DNA from: Eledone cirrhosa
Lineage: Eukaryota; Mollusca; Cephalopoda; Octopoda; Eledonidae
Length of the DNA: 64,000 bases
Reading direction: 5' to 3'
Assembly: GCA_964016885.1 (NCBI GenBank)
Contig: OZ024741.1
Span: 411,877,339-411,941,338, forward strand
Part shown: positions 44,008 to 55,045 of the stretch, piece after piece
Layout: each line of letters starts with the position of its first letter
Numbering within the stretch: the first letter of the stretch is position 1
Made by a program: the position numbers and the translations under genes
Notes under the pieces: model-generated
What the model was told of the DNA's origin: nothing
Database searches by the model: none
The model's input: the letters and a program-made list of their open reading frames with translations, nothing else

Positions 44008-44318
44008 ATTCTTCTGTATATCCACAAATTCTCTGAATATCCACAAATGATTTAGCAAAAAAATATCTAAAAGCAGGTTTGTTAACTCAAATGTTTACAG
44101 TCTATAACCATCAGAAGATTTGCCAATCACTTAAGACATTACAATTTAACCTCCCAATCAATAAACACATACCCTCACACCGAAGTATTCATTAGTCTCT
44201 TTAGACATATATCTTAGGTATCTTTATGAAGGGTTAGGTCACTCTGTAAATATTGAGATTTTGGCGGGGGGGGGGGGGGTGTGTTATCTCTTAAAAAATG
44301 TATTTAATATATCAGGCT
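44008..44318. other. No gene seen
   Basis: Ordinary AT-rich DNA with a G13 run at 44266-44278. Confidence 0.5.
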
Positions 44319-44563
44319 TTATCTTGTTGTTGTTGTTATAGTTGTTACTGTTGTTGTTGTTACTGTTGTTGCTGCTGTTGTTGTTGTTGTTACTGTTGTT
44401 GTTGCTGTTGTTGTTGTTATAGTTGTTAGTTGTTGTTGTTACTGTTGTTGTTATAGTTGTTACTGTTGTTGTTGTTGTTACTGTTGTTGTTGCTGCTGTT
44501 GTTATTGTTGTTACTGTTGTTGTTGCTGCTGCTGTTGTTGTTACTGTTGTTGTTGTTACTGTT

Positions 44564-44594
<31 letters not shown>

Positions 44595-44816
44595 TTACTG
44601 TTGTTGTTGCTGTTGTTGTTGCTGATGCTGTTGTTGTTGTTGCTGTTGCTATTGTTGTTGGTGTTGTTGTTTTTACTGCTGTTGTTGCTATTGTTATAGT
44701 TGTTACTGTAGTTGTTGTTGTTACTGTTGTTGTTGTTACTGCTGCTGCTGTTACTGTTGTTGTTACTGCTGTTACTGCTGTTACTGTTACTGTTGTTGTT
44801 GTTGTTGTTGTTGTAG
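44319..44816. repeat. ~500-bp (TTG)n compound array
   Basis: ttg/ctg/tac triplets throughout; gives artefactual poly-Leu, poly-Val and poly-Asn/Ser frames. Confidence 0.95.
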
Positions 44817-44912
44817 CAGGAGACTACATCTGTGTTATTCCACCCTCCAGATGTAGAAATACACAGAACAATCAACCTTGCTTCTCACTCCATTGTTATA
44901 AGTTCCAATCTA

Positions 44913-45312
44913 CAGCAGCTGAATCTACAAATGTACATACACGGATAACATTGAGGCTGTAAGTTGACAGAGTCACCTCGGTGTAGGATTCAATACTTTA
45001 CTATTATAATATTGAGGCTGTAAGTTGACAGAGTCACCTCGGTGTAGGATTCAATACTTTACTATTATAATATTGAGGGTGTAAGTTGACAGAGTCACTT
45101 TGGTGTAGGACTCAATACTTTACTATTATAATATTGAGGCTGTAAGTTGACAGAGTCACTAGTGTGTTGGGTTGAATCTACACCATAGTGACTCTGTCAA
45201 CTTACTGTCTTAATATAATAGCAAAGTATTGAATCCTACACCTTACTAACTCTATCAACTTACAGCCACAATATTATTTAATGTGTGTGTAAATTTGTAG
45301 ATTCAGCTGCTG
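44913..45312. mobile_element. Tc1/mariner-type MITE with internal tandem repeats
   Basis: Ends cagcagctgaatctacaaat and its reverse complement, flanked by TA (44911-44912, 45313-45314). Inside are three to four direct ~61-bp units (ggctgtaagttgacagagtc) followed by an inverted partial copy at ~45180-45275. Confidence 0.75.
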
Positions 45313-45317
45313 TAAAC

Positions 45318-45515
45318 ATTTTAGGGGCAAAACCAACTGGGAGAAGACCCAGGGGTAGACTCCGAGCAAGAGGGTTGGATAACATCCATGAGTTCAGCTG
45401 GTCTCACTTGGGGATCCAGCTGGATCAGTTGGAGATGGTGGCTTCTGACAGGACCTGATGGAGGGAGTGTTTCAGGACTCTGCCCCCTCCACCACCATCT
45501 CAGCAATAAGTGGGA
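45318..45515 (+). mobile_element. 3' end of an RTE-like LINE
   Basis: gggagaagacccaggggtag and ttggggatccagctggatca match 63480-63660. On the plus strand it encodes the GRRPRGR..ARxLDNIHE C-terminus in fragments. Followed by its (gaa)n tail. Confidence 0.8.
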
Positions 45516-45546
45516 GAAGAAGAAGAAGAAGAAGAAGAAGAAGAAG

Positions 45547-45578
<32 letters not shown>

Positions 45579-45600
45579 GAAGAAGAGGAAGAAGAAGAAG
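45516..45600. repeat. (GAA)n tail
   Basis: Purine trinucleotide array directly after the LINE 3' end. Confidence 0.95.
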
Positions 45601-45844
45601 TTATGATCCAAATAATACATAACAATCATGAGTTGAGAAATTAAAATATTTTATTAACAAAAGTTTGTATTGTCTGTCATTTTAAATTAATTTTGTGATT
45701 CTTGTTGTAAAGTCCATCTTGTGAGAATGATGAGAGTCTGTTAATAATCTATGAGTAAATTACATTATATTGCTTAACGAAGGTTAATTAGATGACATTA
45801 CAAGGATTAACAAAGCAATTTATTAGATATACATAGAACGTGTA

Positions 45845-45847
<3 letters not shown>
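45601..45847. other. No gene seen
   Basis: AT-rich, nothing recognised. Confidence 0.5.
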
Positions 45848-45879
<32 letters not shown>

Positions 45880-45895
45880 CATATATATATATATG
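45848..45895. repeat. (TA)n microsatellite
   Basis: TA run with a tttac interruption. Confidence 0.9.
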
Positions 45896-46290
45896 GTGGC
45901 TGCCAACTCGTTTTCGAGTACGGCCACTACTTTATATCCATGTAGGAGAACCCCTACCGATGCGCTGAACGAGTGTGACTTTTTAGTCCAGCCAGCGAGT
46001 TGAAAACTCTGGTACAAACACTACACCTGTGACAATTATTGACACATGGTGCTGGGCCCATGGTACCATGTGACGACAAGTGCAGAGAGATCCCCAGATA
46101 TAAAGCAATACCTGTGCCGTGAAGCTTTTATAGTGAGCAAAGGCACTGCACAAAGCCAGTCCCACTCTCTTAACCAAGATGATATTTACCAAAAAAGAAC
46201 AAGTCAACATCATTGGATACCATCAGGGTTGCAGGTGTTATATCAGAGTTTTCCTTCTCCTAGAATTCTGCCTTGACAAAGGCTAAGGGG
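45896..46290. repeat. Unclassified moderately GC-rich segment
   Basis: From tggctgccaactcgttttcg to gacaaaggctaaggggtcat, bounded by TA repeats on both sides like an insertion. No ORF of note and no second copy in the window. Confidence 0.35.
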
Positions 46291-46318
46291 TCATCTATAT
46301 ATATATATATGTATGTGT

Positions 46319-46363
<45 letters not shown>

Positions 46364-46402
46364 ATATTTATAAATTGAAACTATATTTATAAAACCATAT
46401 TT

Positions 46403-46466
46403 ATTTTATTATACATATTTCAAGGGCAACCAAGGCAAATTATGGTGCGCTTTCATCAGATAAAAT
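46403..46466 (-). ncRNA. Hammerhead ribozyme, PLE type
   Basis: Minus strand: stem I ATTTTAT/ATAAAAT, CTGATGA (46453-46459), stem II 46422-46452, GAAA (46418-46421), TATGTA, UA. Same family as 6291. The larger stem II loop differs between the two copies while stem I is identical. Confidence 0.7.
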
Positions 46467-46572
46467 ACAGATTTGTTTTATAAATAAATATTGACATACC
46501 CGGAAAAAAAGACAACCTTAACGGTTGGAGCTTCCTGGATAGTGGAGATATTACATTTATTGAGGGTAATAC

Positions 46573-47345
46573 ATTTATTGAGGGTCTATTTTTATCGCCC
46601 TGCACTTTTTTATACAGCTGTCATCTTTCATGCGCATCACGTGACCATACCAACGTAGCCTTCTCTTGAGTAAACAACATCTGATCCCTCTTATTTCTAA
46701 TTTTTCCCTTAGTTCGTTTATGCTTTGCCGTTCACGTATATTACTATTACACATCCAGCGGAGCATGCAGGCTTCGTTCCTCTCCAGTCTGCGTATATCC
46801 TCTGCACACAATGCCCAGGTCTCACTGCCATGCAACATTGCTGTTCGTATGCAGGCATCATACAGCCTGCCTTTCATTTTTAGGGAGAGCCCTTTAGCGG
46901 CTAATAGTGGTATAAGCTCTCTGAACTTTTTCCATCCAGTTCTGACTCTAGCTACTGTACTTTCAGAGCACGCTCCCCCACTGCTGATTTTGTCACCCAG
47001 GTAACGGAAGGTGTCCACTATTTCTATAGAACCATCTGTGCAATCGAATGAGCTAGTATTCTGTGGGCACTTGCCATATATAAAATCTATATTCTTAGTT
47101 AGCTTACCTGTGATCCCACTACATCTTTTATGCACCCATACTTTCCATTTGGGACATAAAATGGAGTTTCTGCCTACTCCTTTCCTACACACTGAGCATG
47201 GCCATTTCCCAGATGGGACTGGTGTCCTATTATCCTTCCTACAAACTAGAACTTTAGTCTGAGACAAGTTAACTTTAAGGCCTTTTGATTCTAGGCCATG
47301 CTTCAATGTTTGGAATTTCTTCTCTAGTTCAGCCATTGATTCAGC
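46573..47345 (-). pseudogene. PHD-finger LINE, C-terminal part of ORF2
   Basis: Open from 47345 to 46575: AESMAELEKKFQTLKHGLES, GLKVNLSQTKVLVCRKDNRT (RT motif D region), then a damaged PHD finger (CSVCRKGVGRNSILCPKWKV, WVHKRCSGITG; one finger Cys is now Trp and another Tyr), DTFRYLGDKISSG and the C-terminus to RRLRWYGHVMRMKDDS. The RT before motif D is missing, truncated at a (TA)n run, and the 3' end is cut at KIDPQ. Older than the copy at 48035 to judge by finger decay. Confidence 0.83.
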
Positions 47346-47464
47346 TATATATATATATATATGTATGTATCTATATATTACTTCTACCTGGACTTGCGAC
47401 CGATAGATAGTATTAGCAACTGGGAAGATCGACGTAAACATAGTTTCCTCGGTCCGATTTGACG

Positions 47465-47644
47465 AAAATCAATCGATATATATATATATATATGTTTTTT
47501 TATTAAGGCTAAATGGTGAGCCTTGTTACTCTGGAGTTTCGCCTGTTTATCACAGGGTCATAAGACAAGAATTCTTATTAAAATGAATATTATAACTCTA
47601 CTTCACTTTTGAGTACTCTTTTCTCTCATCTGTCAACCACATAT
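47465..47644. other. No gene seen
   Basis: Short TA run and ordinary sequence between two LINE copies. Confidence 0.4.
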
Positions 47645-48034
47645 CATCATCATCATCATCATCAGCGTTTAACGTCCGTGTTCCACGCTTGCATGGGTTT
47701 GGACGGGGGTAGTCCCACTTGAGGCAAGAGTGATTGTCTTGCTCGCATAGGACTGTCTGGCAGGTTTTCTACAGTTGGATGCCCTTCCTAACACCAACCA
47801 CATTTACAGTGTGGGTCTGGGAGGTTTTTACCGTGTTGCCTACACGGCCACATTACAGCGTGGACTGTGTGTTTTTTTGTCGTGACACCTACACGATCTC
47901 ATTTGTTTCGGCCTCGATGGCGCGGCACCAACATAACTTTACATAGAACGGGGGGGTGTGGATCGGGTGGGGGTGGTGGGACGGGGTGTATTTGTTAGAG
48001 ATGCCTACTGGCTGGAGTAGGTTTTACTATATAT
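47645..48034 (-). repeat. 3' UTR and tail of PHD-finger LINE
   Basis: (tca)n, cgtttaacgtccgtgttcca, cacgcttgcatgggtttg and cccttcctaacaccaacc in reverse order of 925-1303. It belongs to the ORF ending at 48035. Confidence 0.8.
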
Positions 48035-49005
48035 TTAGGTAAGGCGGGTCTTCTCTGTTACTGAGTACCGCCAAAGGTCTCGGTCCAGTGACATTGTCTT
48101 GGAGAGGTGTAAGTGTGTGATGTCGGAGTTTATCAGCTCGTCCCAGGTTTTTCTAGGTCTGCCTATTCCGTGACTACCGTCTATCTTTATTGCCCTGCAC
48201 TTTGTTATACAGCTATCGACTTTCATGCGCATCACGTGTCCATACCAACGTAGCCTTCTCTCGAGTAAACAACATCTGATCCCTCTTATCTCTAATTTAT
48301 TCCTTAGTTCGTTTATGCTTTGCCGTTCACGTATATTACTGTTACACATCCAGCGGAGCATGCAAGCTTCGTTCCTCTCTAGTCTGCGTATATCCTCTGC
48401 ACACAATGCCCAGGTCTCACTGCCATGCAGCATTGCTGTTCGTATGCAGGCATCGTACAACCTGCCTTTCATTTTTAGTGAGAACCCTTTAGCAGCTAAT
48501 AGTGGTATAAGCTCTCTGAACTTTTTCCAACCAGTTCTGACTCTAGCTACAGTACTTTCAGAGCACCCTCCCCCACTGCTGATTTTATCGCCCAGGTAAC
48601 GGAAGCTGTCCACTATTTCTATAGAACCCTCTGCGCAATTGAAAGAGCTAGTAGTTTGTGGGCACTTGCTGCTACTTATTGCACCAGAGCACCGGCCACA
48701 TGTAAAATCTATGTTCTTAGTTAGCCTACCTGTGATCCCACTACATCTTTTATGCACCCATACTTTGCATTTAGGACATAAAATGGAGTTTCTACCTACG
48801 CCTTTCCTACACACCGAGCACGACCATTTCCCAGAAGGGACCGCCGCCTTGTTTTCTTTCCTACAAACTAGTACTTTGGTCTTAGCCAGGTTAATTTTAA
48901 GTCCTTTTGACTCTAGGCCGTGCTTCCATGTTTGGAATTTCTTCTCTAGCTCGGCCATTGATTCCGCTATGAGTGTCAGGTCGTCTGCGTATAGGAGTTC
49001 CCATA
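48035..49005 (-). pseudogene. PHD-finger LINE, RT motif C to C-terminus
   Basis: Open without a stop from 49005 to 48035. It starts ELLYADDLTLIAESMAELEK (motif C, YADD intact), then GLKINLAKTKVLVCRKENK (motif D). A PHD-type finger follows with full C4HC3 ligands: CSVC, CPKC, WVHKRC, CGRC. Then SFRYLGDKISSGGG, GRLYDACIRTAMLHGSETWA, RRLERNEACMLRW, RRLRWYGHVMRMKV and GRPRKTWDELI, ending in KTRLT. The finger lies inside the RT between motif D and the FRYLG block. Everything upstream of motif C has been lost at a TA-rich junction. Best copy of this half of the protein. Confidence 0.88.
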
Positions 49006-49097
49006 TACATATATATACATACATATGGATATATATATACACACATATATATACATATATATATACATACTTATGGATATATATATATACGTATAGG

Positions 49098-49165
49098 GTG
49101 GTGGATTGGCAGAATCGGTAGAGCGTCGGACACCATGCTTTGCAGCATATGGCCCTTTACGTTTT
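49098..49165 (+). mobile_element. SINE head fragment
   Basis: tggattggcagaatcggtag and accatgctttgcagcatatg are the first ~65 bases of the 6381 SINE family, cut by the SINE that follows. Confidence 0.75.
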
Positions 49166-49516
49166 GTGGAGGCACATGGCTTAGTGGTTAGAGCATTGGC
49201 CTTGCAATCGAAAGGTTGTGAGTTCAATTCTCAGACCAGATGATGTGTTGTTTCCTTGAGCAAGACACTTTATTTCACATTGCTCCAGTTTACTCAGCTG
49301 TAGAAATGAGATGATAGGGACTGCGGTCCCTATCATTCCACTGCAAAGTGGTCGTGGAGGTGCCACGGCAAAAAAGCACCCAGTACTCACTGTAAATGAG
49401 GTTGGTGTTAGGAAGGGCATCCAGCTGTAGAAATCAAGCCAGAATCATTTCCCATCCCACCCTTGCAAGCAGGGAAAAGCGGACGTGAAATGATGATGAT
49501 GATGATGATGATGATA
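49166..49516 (+). mobile_element. tRNA-derived SINE with LINE-matched tail
   Basis: Head with box A (cttagtggttagagcattgg) and box B (gttgtgagttcaattctcag), body with the ~48-base unit (cacccagtactcactgtaaa), tail gcaagcagggaaaagcggac and (gat)n. The tail is the same as the end of the LINE at 57771-57822. Confidence 0.85.
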
Positions 49517-49613
49517 TACATATATATATATATACATATATATATATACTTATATATATATACATATATACATATATATACATATATACATATATATACA
49601 TATATATATACAT

Positions 49614-49647
<34 letters not shown>
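49517..49647. repeat. (TA/CATA)n microsatellite
   Basis: Compound TA and ACATAT run. Confidence 0.9.
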
Positions 49648-49845
49648 GGAAGCCTCTACAATTCAGGTGGGTAAGTCTTCTGGCAACAAAATCCAGTAAA
49701 TCCAGTAGGAAGACAAACGTAAATAAATGTAAAAGGTGTAAGGAGAAAAGAGGATTTCGTTGCCAGATTTACCCACCTGCATTGTAGAGGCTTTCAAACT
49801 ACCTATTTTTCTTAATCCACAATGCTCCAAACAAACCTGAACACT
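49648..49845. repeat. Fold-back repeat
   Basis: gaagcctctacaattcaggt (49650) pairs imperfectly with the segment ending at 49797. Same family as 8324-8652 in opposite orientation. Confidence 0.65.
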
Positions 49846-49955
49846 CTCTTATATATATATATATAACATTAACTTTGATAACTTTGATAGGTTTTGGCTA
49901 GTATTGGCCCAGGCCATGTCTAACTTAATAACACCACCTGGCGAAGTCTTTCAAA

Positions 49956-51320
49956 TCAGGATTTGGGCACTATGGCCCACTCAAGTAGAGAGCTATTGTT
50001 TACGGAGGCATATCCGGGTGTAGGAGGTTTATCCGGGATTTCTTGAAGGAATTTGTCCAAAGACTTCTTGAACTTTATGGCGTCTGTTTCTGTTTTAATG
50101 TGTTTTGGTGTAATGTTAAAGAGTGCAGGGCCAATTGAGGTGAAATAATTGTGCCGTATTGTTATGAAATGCGAGTGAGATTTTTGTCGTGAGTGGATAG
50201 CACGGGGCCCAAGCCTTGGATGTACATTAAAGGTGATGCCAACATCATTTGGGCAATGCTGATGGAATATTTTCCACATCATGCAGATAATGTAGCGCTC
50301 ACGGTGACGTTGGAGAGAATAAAGGTTGAGCTTTTCTAATCGACCCCAATAGTCAAGGCCTGTCATGTCATCTATCTTTTTCGTGATTGACATTTGAGGT
50401 GCTTCAATTTTCATGACACTTTGTTTTGTGTGGGGAGACCACAGTGGACAACAGTATTCAAGGTGGGTCGGCCAAAAGTGGAGAAGAGAAGGATAACAGT
50501 GTGGATATCTCTCAACTGGAAGGTTCTGAGAATCCTGGAACACATTCTGCGGGCCATGTCAACTTTGCTGTTTATATGAGTGGCCCAGCTAATGTTGTTG
50601 TCCACAATTACTCCCAAATCTCTGATGTTGTTGGATGCCTAGAGAGTTTCACTTGAAGGAAGAGAGTATGGTAGTTTCAGGGCACCCTTTTTCCCAAAGT
50701 GGATTAACTCGAACTTATCCAAACCCATGCAAGTGTGGAAGATGGACGTTAAACGATGATGATGATGATGATGATTATCCTCATTCAACAGCACATTGTT
50801 CTTTTCTGCCCATTGCATAACAGCCAGTAGGTCTGACTGAAGTCCGGTCACCCACCTCATTGATGGCCCTTTGGAGCTTGGAATAATCTGCAAAGATTCT
50901 TATGTTTCTGTGCTTGATGATGTCAGTAATGTCATTAATGTAGATGATGATAAGAAGTGGGCCCAACACAGTGCCTTGTGGGACACCACTCCTGACTTTG
51001 GCAGGGCTTGATTTTACTCCTTCAACTACAACATGTTGGGCTCTGTCTGTCAGGAAACATTTGATCCACTGTAGTAACCTTCCAGAGACACCAATGTTGG
51101 ATAGTTTTTTCAATAGAATCTTATGATCAACCCTGTCAAAGGCCTTTCTAAAATCAAGGTAGATGACATCAGTGTTGGAGCCCTCTCCCAAAGCTCTCAA
51201 AACATCATCAAAGTGATGCAGGAGCTGCGTTAGGCAGTCCCTTCCACTATGGAACCCATGTTGGTTGGAGTTCAGCCATCTGTTATTTTTAGGAAAGTGG
51301 GTTATTTGTGATCTCACCAA
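49956..51320 (-). pseudogene. CR1/Jockey-group LINE reverse transcriptase
   Basis: 51320-50781: NQHGFHSGRDCLTQLLHHFD, VIYLDFRKAFDRVDHKILLK (motif A intact), VRSGVPQGTVLGPLLIIIYI (motif B), IRIFADYSKLQ (motif C). FADD has become FADY, so the RT is dead. After the inserted tail and shifts, 50617-49956 encodes MGVIVDNNISWATHINSKVD, LEYCCPLWSPHTKQSVMKIE, DYWGRLEKLNLYSLQRHRER and VGITFNVHPRLGPRAIHSR, the standard C-terminus. The reading frame is interrupted at least three times. Confidence 0.85.
50721..50774 (+). mobile_element. 54-bp insertion of LINE/SINE tail with target-site duplication
   Basis: aaacccatgcaagtgtggaa, gatggacgttaaac and (gat)n, i.e. only the last bases of the shared tail, flanked by ttatcc at 50715-50720 and 50775-50780. 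Confidence 0.7.
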
Positions 51321-51796
51321 ATACCTTGATGATATGAGAGGTGAGTGCGATCGGATGGTAGTTCACTGCAAGGGACTTATTTCCCTTTTTGAAAACTGGG
51401 ACAACGGAGTGGGACAGAAAGTTTTCAGGAATATAGCCATCGAATGTGTGTGTTGCTGTTGGCAGTATTTTAGTGTGTTAATTCTTTTGTTTGTTCTCTT
51501 TATTTTTCTGATAATAGTTTTTCTGTTTTGGGGGATACTGCACTTAGTTTTGTTCACAGGTCTTGGTGAGGTGTGTTTTGCACATATATTTGTGACAGTT
51601 TCTACAAAGATCTGCCAAGATGTTTTGATGTTGGTGGAGATGTGTGCATGTAAAAGGCAAGTCAACATGTGATAGCTCGTTCATGATTGCATCCCAGTTG
51701 GCATTATAGAGATCCATGTTATCAAATGGGTGGTCTGGAGAGAGGTCCCTAGGATTAGCTTTCGGCTGGTGGAATCTCAGGTTACAAAGAACCATG

Positions 51797-52551
51797 TTAT
51801 GGTCTGAAAGAAGGGTTTTTTTCCACTATAATATTATGTATAGTGTGGTTACTAAGCACTAGGTCCAAACTGTTCTGATACCTTGTTGGTGCAAGGACAA
51901 GTAGGGACAAGAAAAACTCATTCATAAAGTCAAGAAGTGACTCGACTGCTTTTTTGTCAGTGGTTGAGTTTGGAGTGCCTGGTTTCAAACTACATGTAGA
52001 CAAATCAACACAGGGTAGATTAAAGTCTCCCATCAAAAGTATGTTACTAGAATGGCACTGTTTAATAAAGCATTTAATGCTGTTGAGGCCTTCTTTAAAG
52101 TGCATTATGAGTATTTGTGGTGGCCTATAGAGCCCAACTAATATCAGGTCATTGGCTTTGTTGTGCACAGTGACTGATTCACAGTAGCCATTGTAGAATG
52201 TTATGTTACCATCTGCCGTAGAGGACTCATGCAGGAACATGGCAGTTCCATCCTTCCCTCTGTCAACACGATCCGCATGGATGTTTGTGAAATTCCTCAC
52301 TCTTACTTCAGCCTCCAAGTGGGAGTTGTCAAGGGGGGTCTCAGTAAGAATGAAGAAGTGGGTGTGAAATGGATGGTTACCAACCCAATCCTCAATGAAT
52401 TGGACTTCCATTTTTGTGCATTGATGGAAGCACTGATACCTTGTGCATTGAGTAGAAATGTGGAGGCTTGTGTAGTGGCTGGTTTTGACTGTTGTAGGGG
52501 GCTTGTTTTGTGATTGAGTGTTAGTGACAGCAATGTGGGGGGTTGGTGCAC
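51797..52551 (-). pseudogene. CR1/Jockey-group LINE endonuclease
   Basis: 52551-52303 encodes FLLNAQGISASINAQKWKSN, the opening strand of an APE nuclease (Asn present). After a shift, 52411-51797 encodes FFILTETPLDNSHL (Glu box), GGT-type region MFLHESSTADGN, LVGLYRPPQILIMHFKEGL, ILLMGDFNLPCVDLS (GDFN box), TRYQNSLDLVLSN (LDL box) and stops near IIVEKNPSFRP before the SDH box, which lies in the linker after another shift. Disrupted, so non-functional. Confidence 0.82.
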
Positions 52552-52586
52552 TGGGGGTAATATCGTAGGATGGTGTTGAGTGATGG

Positions 52587-52904
52587 CTAGAAGGTTTTTT
52601 TTTGTATCTCTTTTGCCAGGTTCAACATGGCTAAAAAAGGATTTTCCTGTTCAGGGAGCAGTTTTTGATTGGAATTGTGGTTGCACTGTTGGATAGGGTT
52701 ATAGTTCCCTCTTTTGTTGTTGCTGTTTTTGTGTCTTCGTGAAAAGACTGGAACAGCATTACTGCTGCCGGAGGTGGTTTTACTGTGGTTTGTGTGTTGG
52801 CTTGGAGCCCTGTTTCTGTTAGTGCATTGGGTCCCTGGAAAATGAGTGAAAGGACAGTCACACATTGGGAATATCGGCAGATTTGGAAATTCTGACTTAT
52901 GCAT
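52587..52904 (-). pseudogene. Possible LINE ORF1 C-terminus
   Basis: 105 residues, Asn/Ser/Thr- and Lys-rich, with NSNQKLLPEQENPFLAMLNL. Position immediately before the endonuclease suggests an ORF1 end, but I see no RRM, PHD or zinc-knuckle motif. Weak. Confidence 0.35.
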
Positions 52905-53019
52905 GTTTTAGTGTTCAATAATATAGGTGATTCAGTGAATTACTAGTGCTGGTAGCAATATGAGCACTCAAGCACTCAATACACAGGCAGAGTGTATATA
53001 TTAAGATAAAAAACAATGA

Positions 53020-53215
53020 AGTTTCATTTACATGTTTTTATTGATTAGCTGTCTATTACATGTGTTTCACAGATTATTGGCTCAAGGTTCCCTGTTGATG
53101 CTATAGACCCTACTCTAGCATTGATCTTCTTGTCAGATTTGGTGATTCAACAAAAACCAGAGTCGGGTCATCTGCAAAAAGTTAGTACATGTCAATACTC
53201 AATATGAGGGTCCCT
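53020..53215. repeat. Interspersed repeat related to 35435
   Basis: gaagtttcatttacatg, ttacatgtgtttcac and attggctcaagg match the left arm at 35440-35520. Confidence 0.6.
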
Positions 53216-53447
53216 CATATGCAAAAATTAGAATACACAGTAAACCCCCCAATTTTACATATTAAAGTTACCTTCGAATTGAAAAGTTATACATACAGGT
53301 ATTAAATTAAAAAATTCTAACCATCCTAAAACTAAAACGCCCAGCTGAGGGCACAAATAAATTACTATGGCCGTTGGTTGTGGGCCTCCCATTACAGGAG
53401 GCTGGGGCAATTGCCCCCTTACCCCCCCCCCATTAAATCTGGCCCTG

Positions 53448-53480
<33 letters not shown>

Positions 53481-53499
53481 TCTATGTATATTACATACA

Positions 53500-53537
53500 C
53501 TAGCAGAACACCACCCTTCAGGTGGTTTTCTGCTAGC
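53500..53537. other. Strong hairpin
   Basis: ctagcagaa and accacc pair with ggtggt and ttctgctag around a cttca loop, one bulged C. Left strand resembles the terminus of the repeat at 6706. Confidence 0.6.
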
Positions 53538-53918
53538 ATGTGTAGTGTGTATATTGATATTATACACAAGTATATATACATGTAGATATGATACATCAAA
53601 TAAAATCGTAATTGAGAATTGAACGAAGTCTATGTTACACTGTCTTATGTAATCAGTAACGTAATCCATGATACATTAAAAAAAAGACGATATTATATAT
53701 AAACTGCATTAGGAGAAAATTAGCGATGGAAATATATGCAATATTTTTATAAGTGTTATAATATAACGGCCGAACGGCGGCTAACTGCAGGTGTTGACAT
53801 TTGAAAATTTTAAAGAAGTGAATTTTAAAGGTCTTTAAATAAGCTATAAAATATATTTAACCAACAACCACAAAATTTAGCACATCAATTATGTAATATT
53901 CATTCATTATTTATTCAA

Positions 53919-54104
53919 GGATTGGCAGTATCGGTAGAGGGTCGGACGCTATGCTTTGACGCACACAGTTACGGCCGTTGCCATTCTGAGTTTAAATCCT
54001 GCCGAAGTTAACTTTGCCTCTCATCCTTACGGGGTTGATAAAATAAAGTACCAGTAATAGACTGGATAATTGCTGGCCTTGTGCCAAAAGTAGAAACAAT
54101 TATT
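53919..54104 (+). mobile_element. tRNA-derived SINE
   Basis: Full copy: head attggcagtatcggtagagg, box B gagtttaaatcctgccg, body and end ttgtgccaaaagtagaaac. Confidence 0.85.
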
Positions 54105-54469
54105 TATTCAAAGTAATCCAACTTATTTATTTTACAAATGGGGAAAAAAAAATATTTTGGACGCAATCCTGCACTTCTTACTTTATTATAGTTTAGATTT
54201 CTCCCCCAAAATGACTGTCACACACATGCTTTTCTCAGCACTGGAGAATGTCTATCAGCGGTTTATAGGGTAAGGAGGTGGGGGTTAATTCAACATTTGG
54301 TGTTTTTCGACTTAAGTCTTGACTTCTGGAACCAATTAACAACATAGGGTGAGGTATACCTGTATATATATATATATATATATATAAGTTATTCCGGGTT
54401 GAATTGGAGGTAACCACAGTAAATAAAGTACTCAATACATTGCAGACTATAAAAGTTTTAATATAGAAG
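54105..54469. other. No gene seen
   Basis: Includes a (TA)n at 54363-54386; otherwise nothing recognised. Confidence 0.45.
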
Positions 54470-54520
54470 AGCTTCTACAGGACTAGAACTGTTTCATTCG
54501 TGAGAAATCATCAGGAAGCT
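54470..54520 (-). ncRNA. Hammerhead ribozyme with hairpin stem III
   Basis: Minus strand: stem I AGCTTC/GAAGCT, CTGATGA (54508-54514), stem II TTC/GAA, GAAA, stem III CAG/CTG with an 8-base loop, UA. Inverted copy of 58726 across the LINE at 55040-57825. Confidence 0.72.
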
Positions 54521-55039
54521 GGCTGTCCAAGTTAAATGGTAGTATTTATATCTTTCCTTATCTGGTGGTAGGAGAAGGTGTGGATTGGGATGGGTGTAGG
54601 TCATTGGTTGAAGGAATTAAAGAAAAGGAGTTCATTAAAAGCTAATTCTTTAAAGCTATAAAATTATCCCAGATGGCTAAAAAAGATTTCCCTTTTTTTT
54701 TTTTAAACCCCACTCGACAAAATACCCCTCCACCTCCTTCCCACCTACCCTTACCCCCTCTCAACCGAAACACGGCACTATGGTCATGTAAGTACTTCTT
54801 ACCTATCTGCTCTTTCCACATGTAGAGTGTACTTCACCTTTATACTGTATATGTGTATATTTATGAGTGTATGTTTGTACGTATTTGTATGAATGGCCGT
54901 TCGTATGTATGAGTATGTTTGTGTGTATGTGCGTTTATATGTATATGTGTATGTTTGTGTGTATATATATGTGTGTATGTATATATAAAATATATATATA
55001 TATATGTGTATATATGTATATGTATGTATATATATATAT
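54521..55039. other. No gene seen
   Basis: C-rich stretch near 54705-54770 and a (TATG)n-like microsatellite at 54845-55035. Confidence 0.5.
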
Positions 55040-55045
55040 GTATAT

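Larger units (their letters stand above)
49870..52920 (-). mobile_element. CR1/Jockey-group LINE, nearly complete but decayed
   Basis: The minus-strand order is a possible ORF1 end (52587-52904), endonuclease (51797-52551), linker, RT (50781-51320), and C-terminus (49956-50617). Multiple frameshifts. A 54-bp foreign tail is inserted at 50721-50774. Confidence 0.82.

Noticed and set aside
44423..44962. Poly-Val, poly-Leu and poly-Asn/Ser frames
   Set aside because: Artefacts of the (TTG)n array.
45388..45579. Plus-strand frame ending in poly-Lys
   Set aside because: It is a LINE 3' end read into its (gaa)n tail.
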